A stretch of 64,000 bases of DNA from Lacticaseibacillus casei DSM 20011 = JCM 1134 = ATCC 393. GTDB taxonomy: Bacteria > Bacillota > Bacilli > Lactobacillales > Lactobacillaceae. Under the pieces are notes generated by a model that made no database searches, was not told where the DNA came from, and worked only from the letters and a program-made list of their open reading frames with translations. Location: the NCBI RefSeq assembly GCF_000829055.1, contig NZ_AP012544.1, positions 2,604,001 through 2,668,000 on the forward strand, in the 5' to 3' direction. Positions 1-7,224 of this stretch are shown piece after piece (within the stretch, counting starts at the first letter, position 1; each line of letters starts with the position of its first letter). The position numbers and the translations under genes are program-made.

Positions 1-400
1 CATCAGGATGCAGGCGATCCGGTAAAAACGGGATGTTGGCGTATGGCCGATCCGCCACCAACAAGCGCTTGCCTTCTGCCACCATGACCTTAAACGCAAA
101 CTCTTGCTTCAACTGGCGCAAAGACAAGGCAACCGGAATCGGAATTGTGACTTCCTTTTCATACTGCCAGTGGCGGTGCGGCATGTGAATCAAGGCACCG
201 TTAAAATTGATCATCGGCCTTTGCAGCTTCAAAGCATCATAAAATTGTTCGGAAATCGCATCCGGGCGGCCAGTGGCAATGACCACCAAATGACCTGCTG
301 CCTGCGCCGCCTGCAAAACAGCGATCGTGCCAGCGCTCAACTGGCCATCAGCGTTCAAGGTCGTACCATCCAAATCCAGTGCGATAAGATAACGATTCAT
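1..400 (-). CDS. HAD-superfamily (Cof-type) phosphatase, C-terminus beyond the window
   Basis: This frame begins at an ATG (398-400 on the complement) behind an AGAGG ribosome site and runs off the left edge, so about 133 N-terminal residues are visible. The start, MNRYLIALDLDGTTLN, is HAD motif I with the catalytic pair Asp9 and Asp11, and IATGRP at residues 41-46 is the motif II neighbourhood of Cof-type sugar-phosphate or flavin phosphatases. Members are cytosolic Mg-dependent phosphatases of about 270 residues, so roughly half is missing. The substrate cannot be predicted. It is divergent from rnhA. Confidence 0.85.
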   Translation of the reverse strand, partial: MNRYLIALDLDGTTLNADGQLSAGTIAVLQAAQAAGHLVVIATGRPDAISEQFYDALKLQRPMINFNGALIHMPHRHWQYEKEVTIPIPVALSLRQLKQEFAFKVMVAEGKRLLVADRPYANIPFLPDRLHPD

Positions 401-495
401 GCAGCAGCCTCTTTTCAATCTTTTTTCGAAAATGATCAAGGATAGCCATCTGCAACCCGTTCCCCTACAATAGGTAGTTAGAAAGCGAGGACAAG

Positions 496-978
496 ATGGC
501 TGAATCAATTGTACTTTATACAGACGGCGGCAATCGCAACACCGGCAATCACGCAGGTGGCTCAGTCCGTCCCACCGATAAAAGCGCGTGGGCGGCGTTA
601 CTGATCTATGGGAAGCATGAGAAAATGCTCTCTGAAGGCGATTACGGCCGAACCAATAATTATATGGAAATTATGGCGGTGATTCAAGGATTAAAAGCGA
701 TCAAGCGCACCGATATTCCGGTCGACGTTTACTCCGATTCCGCATACGTGATCAACACCATGCAACAGCGCTGGTGGGTCAAGTGGCAGCAAAACGGCTG
801 GCGCAATCACGGCAAGCCGGTTAAAAACGCGGAGCTATGGCAGGCACTGCTGCATCAAATCAATCGCTTCGATCACGTGACATTTCATAAAGTGAAGGGC
901 CATGCGACCAATCATAACAACAATCGCGTTGATGAGGCATTAAACCAAACCATGGATCGGCTCGATGATCGCTCCTGA
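496..978 (+). CDS. rnhA: Ribonuclease HI
   Basis: Cytosolic endonuclease that cuts the RNA strand of RNA-DNA hybrids, removing replication primers and R-loops. The 160-residue product has the usual length and the acidic catalytic set: Asp10 in LYTDGG, Glu58 in NNYMEIMAV, Asp81 in VYSDSAYV and Asp146 in NNNRVDEAL, with the basic substrate handle KVKGHATNHNN near the C-terminus. GAGG lies about 7 nt before the ATG. It is a single gene, ending 5 nt before the convergent LysR gene with no obvious terminator between them. Confidence 0.95.
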   Translation: MAESIVLYTDGGNRNTGNHAGGSVRPTDKSAWAALLIYGKHEKMLSEGDYGRTNNYMEIMAVIQGLKAIKRTDIPVDVYSDSAYVINTMQQRWWVKWQQNGWRNHGKPVKNAELWQALLHQINRFDHVTFHKVKGHATNHNNNRVDEALNQTMDRLDDRS

Positions 979-983
979 CTATT

Positions 984-1908
984 TTACCCTTGATGGCCTA
1001 AAAAAGCTTCTCCATAGGTCTCCGCTAAGAATCCGTTAATCACCTGCTGCATCTTTTGGACAGAAGGTGATTTTTTAATGGTCGGATTAATCACCAAACA
1101 TAACGTCCGGGAAAATGGTTCAGAAAACGGATAAACATTAACATCCCCCACCAACTTCTGCAAGGCCAGTTTGGGTAAAATGCCAAGCCCCAAGCCCGAC
1201 TCAACCATTGATAAAATACTTTGGTCATCAATTGAGTAGTTGATGGTGTTTGTCGACACATGATAACGGTCCAAAGCGCGCTTGGTATCGCGGTCGTAGT
1301 CGATTTGTTGAAGAATAAAGTTCCGCTTTTCGACATCCGCCTGCGTCACTGTTTTACCATTCTTGGGTTTGAAGCTTTTCGGCGTGATACAGTAAATCGG
1401 ATCTTTCAACAACGGCTCCACGACCACCCCCGGGCCAACCGGCAGTGATGAAAATCCCAGATCAGCCGTCCCCAATCGAACGGCATCCACAATGCGATTG
1501 AAGGTCCCTTGAACCACGCTGATTTCAATGTGCGGATACCGCTTTTTAAACCGCTGAATAATCGTGGGCAGCCAATTCGTGGACACCGACGAAAACGCGC
1601 CGATGCGAATGCGCCCGGTATTGACGCCATTGATGTTATCGGCAACCTGTGACAGTTGCTCCTCAAGATTTTGAATACTTTGAATAATCGGCAACACCTG
1701 CGCACCGTCTTCGGTTAGGGTCACGCCGGTGCGATTGCGAATCAGCAGCGGAAAGCCTAGCTCGCTTTCCAGTTGGCTGATGCTGTGGCTGACCGCACTC
1801 GGTGTGACATTTAATTCCGCCGCCGCTTGCGCCAGTGTGCCGCGTTCAACGACCTTGCTAAAAACCTCATACGAAAAATTACCCGTGATATTTTTTCTTC
1901 CCTTTCAC
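984..1908 (-). pseudogene. LysR-family transcriptional regulator with unresolved or frameshifted 5' end
   Basis: The frame encodes a normal LysR protein of about 300 residues. It has an N-terminal winged helix-turn-helix (TLAQAAAELNVTPSAVSHS) and a C-terminal effector domain (IRIGAFSSVSTNWLPTIIQ onward). The HTH-coding part has no ATG, GTG or TTG start in frame: reading upstream from the helix, codons run AAT AAA AGA GGA AAG to a TGA. A GTG at 1906-1908 with a purine-rich site would be in frame only if the A6 run (1891-1896 on the complement) had five A residues, giving MKGKKNITGNFSYEVF. So either a one-base homopolymer error or mutation is present, or a rare codon such as ATC at 1887-1889 is used. 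A GTG at 1722-1724 would start a protein lacking the DNA-binding domain. It is divergent from the aminotransferase it probably controls. Confidence 0.75.
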
Positions 1909-2022
1909 CGCGAAGCTGAAGTGACAGCGCTTGTCACTTCAGCAAGACAAATCCCGTCACATCAATCGCCAAGCGTGTTCGTTCTTTTTAGCATGAACAA
2001 TATTCAACTTAACCTGAAATAG

Positions 2023-2037
2023 TTGAGCTTTACTCAA
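2023..2037. promoter_or_regulatory. LysR-type box in the divergent lysR-aminotransferase region
   Basis: TTGAG-N5-CTCAA is a perfect 15-bp interrupted palindrome containing the T-N11-A core (T2024, A2036) typical of LysR operators. It lies between the LysR gene and the aminotransferase. A second dyad, TCAACT at 2003-2008 and AGTTGA at 2021-2026, overlaps it. Together they resemble the recognition and activation sites of a LysR regulon. The assignment rests on position and symmetry only. Confidence 0.5.
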
Positions 2038-2152
2038 TCATACGAGCCGTTTTACACTAGTGTCAATAAGAAAGCGTTGATCGGATTTTTGAACCAGCGC
2101 GACGAAGGTATCGCGCCGCTTCTTGCATCGATACCAAAGGGGGATTTTCATC

Positions 2153-3358
2153 ATGAAATTCGCAAAACGTACACAAAAAACCGGTAAATCAGGCTTAGAG
2201 GATCTGTTCGCGGCTTCCGGCCCGAATGTGATTTCCTTTGCCGGCGGTTATCCGGATCGCAGCCTGTTCCCGACTCAGCAGCTCAACCGCGCTTTTAAGC
2301 ACAGTTTTACCAGCGGCGATACCGAATTGCTGCAATACGCCAGCACTCAAGGCTACCTGCCATTACAGGAAAAGATTGCGGCGCGGCTGCGAGCCACCGG
2401 TATGCGGACACGTGCTGCCGATATCATGATGACGCAAGGTGCCCAGCAAGGCATCGATCTGGTCGCGCGGTTAATGCTTGATCCTGGCGACGGTCTGGTG
2501 GTTGAAGCGCCAACCTACTTAGGCGCCTTGGCTGCGTTTAATGCTTATCAGCCAACTTATTACGAAGTGCCGATGCAGGACGATGGCATTGACATCAACG
2601 CTTTGCAACGAGTCTTGATGAGCCGTTCCGTCAAGTTCATCTACACGGTACCGGATTTTCAAAATCCAACCGGCATCGTGATGTCGCTTGCCAAGCGGAA
2701 GGCCATGATTCGCCTTGCCAATCAATACGACGTAATGATCCTCGAAGACAATCCTTACCGTGATCTTCGCTATGATGGCAAGCCACTGCCTACCATCAAA
2801 TCAATGGATACAGAAGGCCGCGTCATCTATCTCGGCAGCTTCAGCAAGATCCTCTCACCTAGCTTGCGAATGGGCTGGTTAGTTGCTGCACCGGAACTTT
2901 TGAAAGAGCTGATCGCATTAAAAGGCGGCAGCGACCTGGAATCCAGCAACCTGACCATGCACGGCATCAATGATTACATGGAAGAAAACGATCTGGATGC
3001 GCACATCAAGCAGATTCAGGATCGCTACCGGGAGAAGAAGGATGCGATGGTCGCCGCCATGACCCGCTACATGCCGGCTGAAGCCCACTTCAACAATCCT
3101 GACGGTGGCTTCTTCCTATGGCTCACCATGCCGGCTGGTTTTGACATGGGTGCCTTCATGAAGCAGCATCTATTGCCGGAAAACAACATCTCCTATGTGC
3201 CATCGGCCAATCTATATGCGACCTCCGCGCAAGTCAACGGCGCCCGGCTCAACTTCACCGGCCCGACCTTAGATCAAATTGACACCGGTATCAAGGCATT
3301 AGGCGATGCTTTGAAAATGGCATTGCACCAGCCTACTTTGGTTGCCGAGCGGGCTTAG
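2153..3358 (+). CDS. PLP-dependent aminotransferase, class I/II (MocR/Aro8-like)
   Basis: Cytosolic fold-type I aminotransferase of 401 residues, resembling 2-aminoadipate/aromatic or branched-chain aminotransferases. Visible elements are PNVISFAGGYPD near the N-terminus, the cofactor-contacting PDFQNPTG, ILEDNPYRDLRY, and the Schiff-base lysine in YLGSFSKILSPSLRMGW. The start at 2153 is chosen because AAAGGGGGA at 2136-2144 sits 8 nt before it. An upstream in-frame start at 2123 lacks a ribosome site. There is no N-terminal GntR domain, so it is a stand-alone enzyme. The divergent LysR gene and the intervening box suggest regulated expression. Substrate is undetermined. Confidence 0.88.
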   Translation: MKFAKRTQKTGKSGLEDLFAASGPNVISFAGGYPDRSLFPTQQLNRAFKHSFTSGDTELLQYASTQGYLPLQEKIAARLRATGMRTRAADIMMTQGAQQGIDLVARLMLDPGDGLVVEAPTYLGALAAFNAYQPTYYEVPMQDDGIDINALQRVLMSRSVKFIYTVPDFQNPTGIVMSLAKRKAMIRLANQYDVMILEDNPYRDLRYDGKPLPTIKSMDTEGRVIYLGSFSKILSPSLRMGWLVAAPELLKELIALKGGSDLESSNLTMHGINDYMEENDLDAHIKQIQDRYREKKDAMVAAMTRYMPAEAHFNNPDGGFFLWLTMPAGFDMGAFMKQHLLPENNISYVPSANLYATSAQVNGARLNFTGPTLDQIDTGIKALGDALKMALHQPTLVAERA

Positions 3359-3415
3359 TTCCCTGACGAATCGTGTTGCTTAGGCGGTAAACTTTACAAA
3401 ATGACAAAGTAACCA

Positions 3416-3446
3416 TCACATTTTCGTCATACTTTGCCAGTAGTAT
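3416..3446 (+). promoter_or_regulatory. Promoter with 11-bp direct repeat for small RNA A
   Basis: A -10 hexamer TAGTAT (3441-3446) is preceded, exactly 8 nt upstream, by TCACAT (3416-3421) and TCATAC (3427-3432), direct repeats with an 11-bp period. No good -35 is present. The same arrangement with the same spacing occurs at 6749-6780. Phased hexamer repeats replacing a -35 are characteristic of PhoB/OmpR-family response-regulator promoters. The identity of the activator is unknown. Confidence 0.5.
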
Positions 3447-3452
3447 TGGCAC

Positions 3453-3592
3453 CATAGAAATGAGCCACCCACTCATTCCTAAACCCCAACCTAATTTTCA
3501 TTTTTCTCCTCCAAAGAAAAAGATGATTGGCCCCCATCCGATCATCACCCCAAAAAAGGCTCGCTGCGTTTTGGCAGCGAGCCTTTTGTTGT
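3453..3592 (+). ncRNA. Candidate regulatory small RNA A (anti-Shine-Dalgarno, C-rich)
   Basis: Predicted transcript of about 138 nt between the -10 and a terminator. In order: a 5' hairpin AATGAG/CTCATT with a C-rich loop (3459-3477); a single-stranded stretch with ACCCCAACC; CTCCTCC at 3506-3512, complementary to GGAGGAG ribosome sites; a second hairpin GATGATTGG/CCGATCATC (3522-3545) with a CCCCCAT loop; and the terminator at 3556-3585. A related unit at 6787-6926 keeps the motifs, and its second stem has a different sequence but still pairs. An AUG within the 5' hairpin lacks a ribosome site, so coding is unlikely. By analogy with streptococcal csRNAs it should block translation of target mRNAs. 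Confidence 0.6.
3556..3592. terminator. Bidirectional terminator (small RNA A and recA)
   Basis: Perfect 12-bp stem AAGGCTCGCTGC / GCAGCGAGCCTT with a short loop. It is followed by TTTTGTTG on the plus strand and by a run of T residues on the minus strand, so it can end both the small RNA and the convergent recA transcript. Confidence 0.85.
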
Positions 3593-3628
3593 GGACCGAT
3601 AACTTTTCGAAAATAATCAACGTGATGC

Positions 3629-4822
3629 TTAAACTAACCGATCAACGCCAAAGCTTGATGGATCATCTTTCTTGTCATCCTGCTTTTCATCGGCCTCAGC
3701 TGGCTTTTCAGTCTTGGCTTCGTCAGTTGACTTGACGTCTTTTTTAGCATCCTTCTTGTCGTCGTCCGTTTCTTCAGGCTTCTTAGGTGCGGCCTGTTCA
3801 CGGATTTTGGCTTCGATTTCCTTAGAAATTTCCGGATGTTCATCCAGATAATGGGAGGCGTTCACAAGTCCTTGGCCTAAACGCTCTTTGCCGTAGTTAT
3901 ACCAGGATCCTGACTTGGTGATGACATCAAACTTACTGTCTTTTTCCGTCACTAAGTTGATCATGTCGGTGTTGTGCTCAATCCCATGGCCAAATGACAT
4001 CGTGGTTTCAACCGTCTTAAATGGTGGTGCCACCTTGTTTTTGGTAACCTTCAGCTTGCTGGCAAAACCGATCACATCTTTGCCATCTTTGACTTGCTGG
4101 CCTTTTTTAACCTCAATACGAACCGAGGCATAGAACTTCAAAGCGCGTCCACCCGGTGTGACTTCCGGATTGCCAAACATCACGCCGACTTTTTCCCGCA
4201 ACTGATTGATAAAGATGACCAATGTATTGGTATTGTTAATCGACCCGGCCATTTTACGCAGTGCTTGCGACATTAACCGCGCTTGTAAGCCGACATGACT
4301 GTCACCAATGGCGCCTTCGATTTCAGCCTTGGGAACCAAAGCGGCAACTGAATCAATCACGACAATTTCCACGGCGGCAGATTCGATCAGCATTTCGGCA
4401 ATTTCCAATCCCTGTTCGCCCGAGTTTGGCTGGGATAACAGAAGGTCGTCAATGTTAACCCCCAATTCAGCCGCATACTTTGGATCCATCGCGTTTTCGG
4501 CATCAATATAAGCTGCCTTGCCGCCGGACTTTTGCAACTCTGCGATCGTCTGCAGTGCAATCGTGGTTTTCCCGGTACTTTCAGGACCATAGATTTCCAC
4601 AATCCGGCCGCGTGGCAACCCGCCGACACCAAGCGCCAGGTCCAGTGAAAGAATGCCGGTCGAAACAACATCAACCTTCAGTTCCGGCCGATCACCCATT
4701 TTCATCACGGCGCCTTCACCAAACGCCTTCTTGATTTTCTGCAGCGCCTTTTCTAATTCGGTTTCGCGATCTGTGGTATCAGATTTTGTATTTGCATTCT
4801 TTGTGGTCGTTTTCTTCGCCAT
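3629..4822 (-). CDS. recA: Recombinase A
   Basis: ATP-dependent strand-exchange protein of homologous recombination and co-protease for LexA in the SOS response. Walker [10 protein letters not shown] lies at residues 79-87, followed by the Walker B strand [12 protein letters not shown], the L2 region [15 protein letters not shown] and [12 protein letters not shown]. The common EHALDP segment reads ENAMDP here. The 397-residue length exceeds the usual ~350 because of a Lys/Asp/Glu-rich tail from about residue 335. The start at 4822 follows AAGGAGA; an upstream ATG at 4864 has no such site. It stands alone, without the cinA and rny neighbours common in Firmicutes. A LexA-type box overlaps its promoter. 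Confidence 0.95.
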   Translation of the reverse strand: MAKKTTTKNANTKSDTTDRETELEKALQKIKKAFGEGAVMKMGDRPELKVDVVSTGILSLDLALGVGGLPRGRIVEIYGPESTGKTTIALQTIAELQKSGGKAAYIDAENAMDPKYAAELGVNIDDLLLSQPNSGEQGLEIAEMLIESAAVEIVVIDSVAALVPKAEIEGAIGDSHVGLQARLMSQALRKMAGSINNTNTLVIFINQLREKVGVMFGNPEVTPGGRALKFYASVRIEVKKGQQVKDGKDVIGFASKLKVTKNKVAPPFKTVETTMSFGHGIEHNTDMINLVTEKDSKFDVITKSGSWYNYGKERLGQGLVNASHYLDEHPEISKEIEAKIREQAAPKKPEETDDDKKDAKKDVKSTDEAKTEKPAEADEKQDDKKDDPSSFGVDRLV

Positions 4823-4871
4823 ACTTGTCTCCTTAATTACGCGTCTATAACGCTTAAAATACACTAGTTAC

Positions 4872-4900
4872 ATTATCGAACATGCGTTTGTTTTTTGCAA
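4872..4900 (-). promoter_or_regulatory. recA promoter with LexA/DinR (SOS) box
   Basis: On the minus strand, -35 TTGCAA (4895-4900) and -10 GATAAT (4872-4877) are 17 bp apart. CGAACATGCGTTTG at 4877-4890 matches the Gram-positive SOS consensus CGAAC-N4-GTTCG with one mismatch and covers the spacer and the edge of the -10, the expected position for LexA repression. Confidence 0.75.
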
Positions 4901-5005
4901 GCTTTTCGTTCAACAAAACGGATTTTTCTGCGTGCCAAATTGGTTTCCCTTCTATTTTACCTGAAGCAACCGGGCGATTGGGAAAAATCTGCTGTTATTG
5001 ATGGG

Positions 5006-5236
5006 CTGAAAAGCGTTTGCTGGGGCAGGAGTCTGCGTGTAAGGGCCTCAAGACACAAATGGCCAAAGCCTGGCCATTTGAGTTTAGCGGCCACGAGTTC
5101 TCTGCTGCGTCTCGGAAACGCGCTCACCGGCGCAGAAACCTGCGTGTAAGGACCTTGGGCGCAATGGCAAAAACCGCCATCACGCCCAAGGCCACTTACA
5201 CTCCGGTTTCTGAACGCGCCAGTTCGCGCTCTGTTG
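5006..5236. repeat. Palindromic intergenic element, family 1 (two tandem copies)
   Basis: Non-coding space upstream of the DUF554 gene filled by two long imperfect palindromes. The clear copy (about 5114-5236) has outer arms ACGCGCTCACCGGCGCAGAA / TTCTGAACGCGCCAGTTCGC, inner arms GTGTAAGGACC / GGCCACTTACAC, and a central stem CTTGGGCGCAATGGC / GCCATCACGCCCAAG. A diverged copy (about 5006-5106) has the central stem CAAATGGCC / GGCCATTTG. Related copies lie at 6931-7050 and 35109-35226. Arms are shared between copies whereas the central stems differ in sequence but still pair. Confidence 0.8.
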
Positions 5237-5297
5237 AAAACATGCTATGATGGTTCGGTCAGTGATGGCAATCATACACACAAGGTGGAGAAAAATA

Positions 5298-5996
5298 ATG
5301 ATGTTCATGGGTTCCTTTGTCAACGGCTTAACCATTATCGGCGGCGGTCTGCTTGGGCTGGTTTTGCACAATATTAGCGACAACGCCAAGGACACGATTA
5401 CCAAAAGTCTGGGACTTGGCACGTTTGCGCTAGGCATTCAGATGGCGTTGCAGACCAAGAGCTTCATTGTCATCATCATTAGCCTGTTTCTTGGTGGCCT
5501 GCTGGGTGAGTGGCTGCATATTGAAGACGGCATGAATCATCTTGGTCTCAAGTTGCAGGAGCGCTTTGCAAAAGGCAACAGTCACTTTGCAGAAGGTTTC
5601 GTCACTGCTACTTTAATCGCCGTCATCGGTGCCATGAGTATTCTCGGTGCGATTCAGGCCGGCGTGTCCGGTGATAACGCAACACTTTACACAAAAGCGG
5701 TCATGGACGGTTTCATGGCCATCATGATGACCGCTTCACTTGGCATCGGCGTTATGTTTTCCGCTATCCCCGTGGTCTTGTATCAAGGTACGATCACGCT
5801 GTTAGCCAGTTTCTTAGTCCAGTTCATCCCCAAAACCTTGTTGGCGACGTCCTTGCGCGAAATCGGCGCAATTGGCGGTTTGATGATTCTAGGAATTGGT
5901 TTGAACCTCATGGACATCACCAAGATTCGAATCTCCAATCTTTTACCGGGATTACTCGTTCTCCTGGCGATTCTAACAGGTCAGTATTTTTTATAA
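5298..5996 (+). CDS. DUF554 family membrane protein
   Basis: Integral membrane protein of 232 residues with six or seven hydrophobic segments, matching the DUF554 (YdfK/YqgA-like) family in length and in the features GSFVNGLTIIGGGLLGL at the N-terminus, GLLGEWLHIEDG and VTATLIAVIGAMSILGAIQAG. Members are predicted transporters without an established substrate. The start at 5298 is favoured by GGTGGAG 7 nt upstream; further in-frame ATGs occur at 5301 and 5307. It is a single gene ended by the hairpin at 6008-6038. Function unknown. Confidence 0.85.
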   Translation: MMFMGSFVNGLTIIGGGLLGLVLHNISDNAKDTITKSLGLGTFALGIQMALQTKSFIVIIISLFLGGLLGEWLHIEDGMNHLGLKLQERFAKGNSHFAEGFVTATLIAVIGAMSILGAIQAGVSGDNATLYTKAVMDGFMAIMMTASLGIGVMFSAIPVVLYQGTITLLASFLVQFIPKTLLATSLREIGAIGGLMILGIGLNLMDITKIRISNLLPGLLVLLAILTGQYFL

Positions 5997-6007
5997 ATTA
6001 GGTATCT

Positions 6008-6038
6008 AAAAAGCAGGCCGCGCCTTGACCTGCTTTTT
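6008..6038 (+). terminator. Terminator after the DUF554 gene
   Basis: Stem AAAAAGCAGG / CCTGCTTTTT with an 11-nt loop, 12 nt after the stop codon. The A and T tails allow it to act in both directions, also for the convergent gene at 6076. Confidence 0.85.
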
Positions 6039-6075
6039 AATAGTCTGTTACCTATTACTATTTTTGCGGCTCCGA

Positions 6076-6549
6076 TCAGAAATTAGGAATCAATCCTTGC
6101 CGGCCGCTTTGAAAACGCCGATAAACCACTTTACAATGCCAATCACGGATTTTGGTCAAAATGCGCGAATTCGCATCGTGATACCAATAGCGCAGATCGT
6201 CTTTAATGTACAAACGATTCAACCATGCATGATCATGCCGCAAGAATGTGAAGCTCTCAAGTAAATCCTGCTCGCGCCAGACATCTGGCAACAGAAACTG
6301 GCTTCGCGTAAAGCGTTTTAACTGCCTTCCCGAATAATAAACCCGTTCAATCCGGCCGATGAAAAATGCGGTATGCCCTTTACCGACGTATGGCGCCATT
6401 GGTGCGACAATCAGTCCACCGCGCAGCCGCTCAAACCAGTCAGTTTGCGGACTTACCTTAATTGCATGCGTAACATCTTTGGGTAACCGGAAGTCCAAAA
6501 CCAACCCATCCGGACGGCGAACCCGTACAACGATATGTTGCTTCTTCAT
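6076..6549 (-). CDS. Hypothetical protein (157 aa)
   Basis: I do not recognise this protein. It is predicted cytosolic, basic and rich in Arg, His and Trp, without membrane segments or signal peptide. It opens MKKQHIVVRVRRPDGLVLDF and contains an aromatic stretch DDLRYWYHDANSRILTKI. GTGGGGTGG precedes the ATG by a few bases. It lies convergent to the DUF554 gene and shares the terminator at 6008-6038. No neighbouring gene suggests a function. Confidence 0.6.
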   Translation of the reverse strand: MKKQHIVVRVRRPDGLVLDFRLPKDVTHAIKVSPQTDWFERLRGGLIVAPMAPYVGKGHTAFFIGRIERVYYSGRQLKRFTRSQFLLPDVWREQDLLESFTFLRHDHAWLNRLYIKDDLRYWYHDANSRILTKIRDWHCKVVYRRFQSGRQGLIPNF

Positions 6550-6748
6550 GTTACCACCCCACTTACCTTGGCCCCTAAGGCGACTTGTACTGCTGAAAAA
6601 AGTTTAACACGAAATGTTCGGATTTGCATAAAGAACGTTTGTTTCGTTAATTAACCCTCCGCCAAACTAACCAACCTCGGCGACGCAAGCGGTGAATTCA
6701 AATGTGAACACAATCACCACAAAGATATAATAGAATATTGCATTTGCC

Positions 6749-6780
6749 TTCACATTTCATTCACACCCTGTCTGTAGTAT
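6749..6780 (+). promoter_or_regulatory. Promoter with 11-bp direct repeat for small RNA B
   Basis: TTCACA (6749-6754) and TTCACA (6760-6765) form an exact direct repeat with an 11-bp period, 8-9 nt before the -10 TAGTAT (6775-6780). The layout is the same as at 3416-3446. TTCACA-N5-TTCACA resembles PhoP-type boxes of Bacillus. The bases from 6550 to 6748 contain nothing else I can identify. Confidence 0.55.
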
Positions 6781-6786
6781 AAGAAA

Positions 6787-6926
6787 CATAGAAATGAGCT
6801 ACCCACTCATTCCTAAAACCCCAACCCAACTTTTTCATTTTTACTCCTCCAAAGTAGAAATCGTCGATCGTCCCCCAAACGATCAGACACCCCCAGCAGG
6901 CCGCCCACCCAGCGGTCTGCTTTTTT
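6787..6926 (+). ncRNA. Candidate regulatory small RNA B (paralogue of small RNA A)
   Basis: Predicted transcript of about 140 nt. It shares the 5' hairpin AATGAG/CTCATT (6793-6811), the segment CCTAAAACCCCAACC, TTTTTCATTTTTACTCCTCC ending at 6850 (anti-Shine-Dalgarno ACTCCTCC at 6843-6850), and a second hairpin with a CCCCCA loop. Here the second stem is GATCGT/ACGATC extended by GTC/GAC (6863-6889), a different sequence from small RNA A but still paired. A CACCCCC single strand leads into the terminator stem GCAGGCCGC/GCGGTCTGC (6896-6920) and T6 (6921-6926). No ribosome site or open frame supports coding. Confidence 0.62.
6896..6926 (+). terminator. Intrinsic terminator of small RNA B
   Basis: Stem GCAGGCCGC / GCGGTCTGC (one G-T pair), 7-nt loop, then six T residues at 6921-6926. 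Confidence 0.85.
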
Positions 6927-6930
6927 GGTG

Positions 6931-7050
6931 TGAGCGTGAGCTGGCGCGGTTAGAAGCCGGAGTGTAAGTGGCCTCGAAACCAAATGGCTGGGTTTTGGCC
7001 ATTTGGTTTCGAGGTCCTTACATGTAGGCTTCTGCGCCAGCGAACGCGTT
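6931..7050. repeat. Palindromic intergenic element, family 1
   Basis: A 120-bp imperfect palindrome: outer arms GAGCTGGCGCGGTTAGAAGC / GCTTCTGCGCCAGCGAACGC, inner GTGTAAGTGGCC / GGTCCTTACATG, and central stem TCGAAACCAAATGGC / GCCATTTGGTTTCGA. It lies directly after the terminator of small RNA B. The remaining space to 7182 holds two diverged direct repeats of about 60 bp (from 7040 and from 7108), each starting GCGAACGCGTTATAGAA and ending in an AATAGAAC segment; no gene is visible there. Confidence 0.8.
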
Positions 7051-7177
7051 ATAGAAAGCGGAAATAAATTGGCTCTTTGCCTCCAATAGAACGATCTTCA
7101 GCCAAGGCTGGCGAACGCGTTATAGAACACGAAAGCCCTCCCCTCACATTTGCCTCAAATAGAACATCCTCTAACGC

Positions 7178-7204
7178 AAAAAAAGCCCCCACACCGGGAG
7201 ACTT
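7178..7204 (-). terminator. Probable terminator of the fruK-fruA operon
   Basis: On the minus strand, AAGTCTCCC-N5-GGGGGCTT (with G-T pairs) is followed by seven T residues, about 20 nt after the fruA stop. Confidence 0.6.
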
Positions 7205-7224
7205 CTCACGCCTACAAACATACC

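Noticed and set aside
1729..2022. Plus-strand frame opposite the LysR HTH
   Set aside because: It is the complement of the HTH-coding region, with no homology or ribosome site.
5006..5236. Short coding frames in the palindromic element
   Set aside because: They have no ribosome site and arise from the inverted repeat, which recurs in other intergenic spaces.
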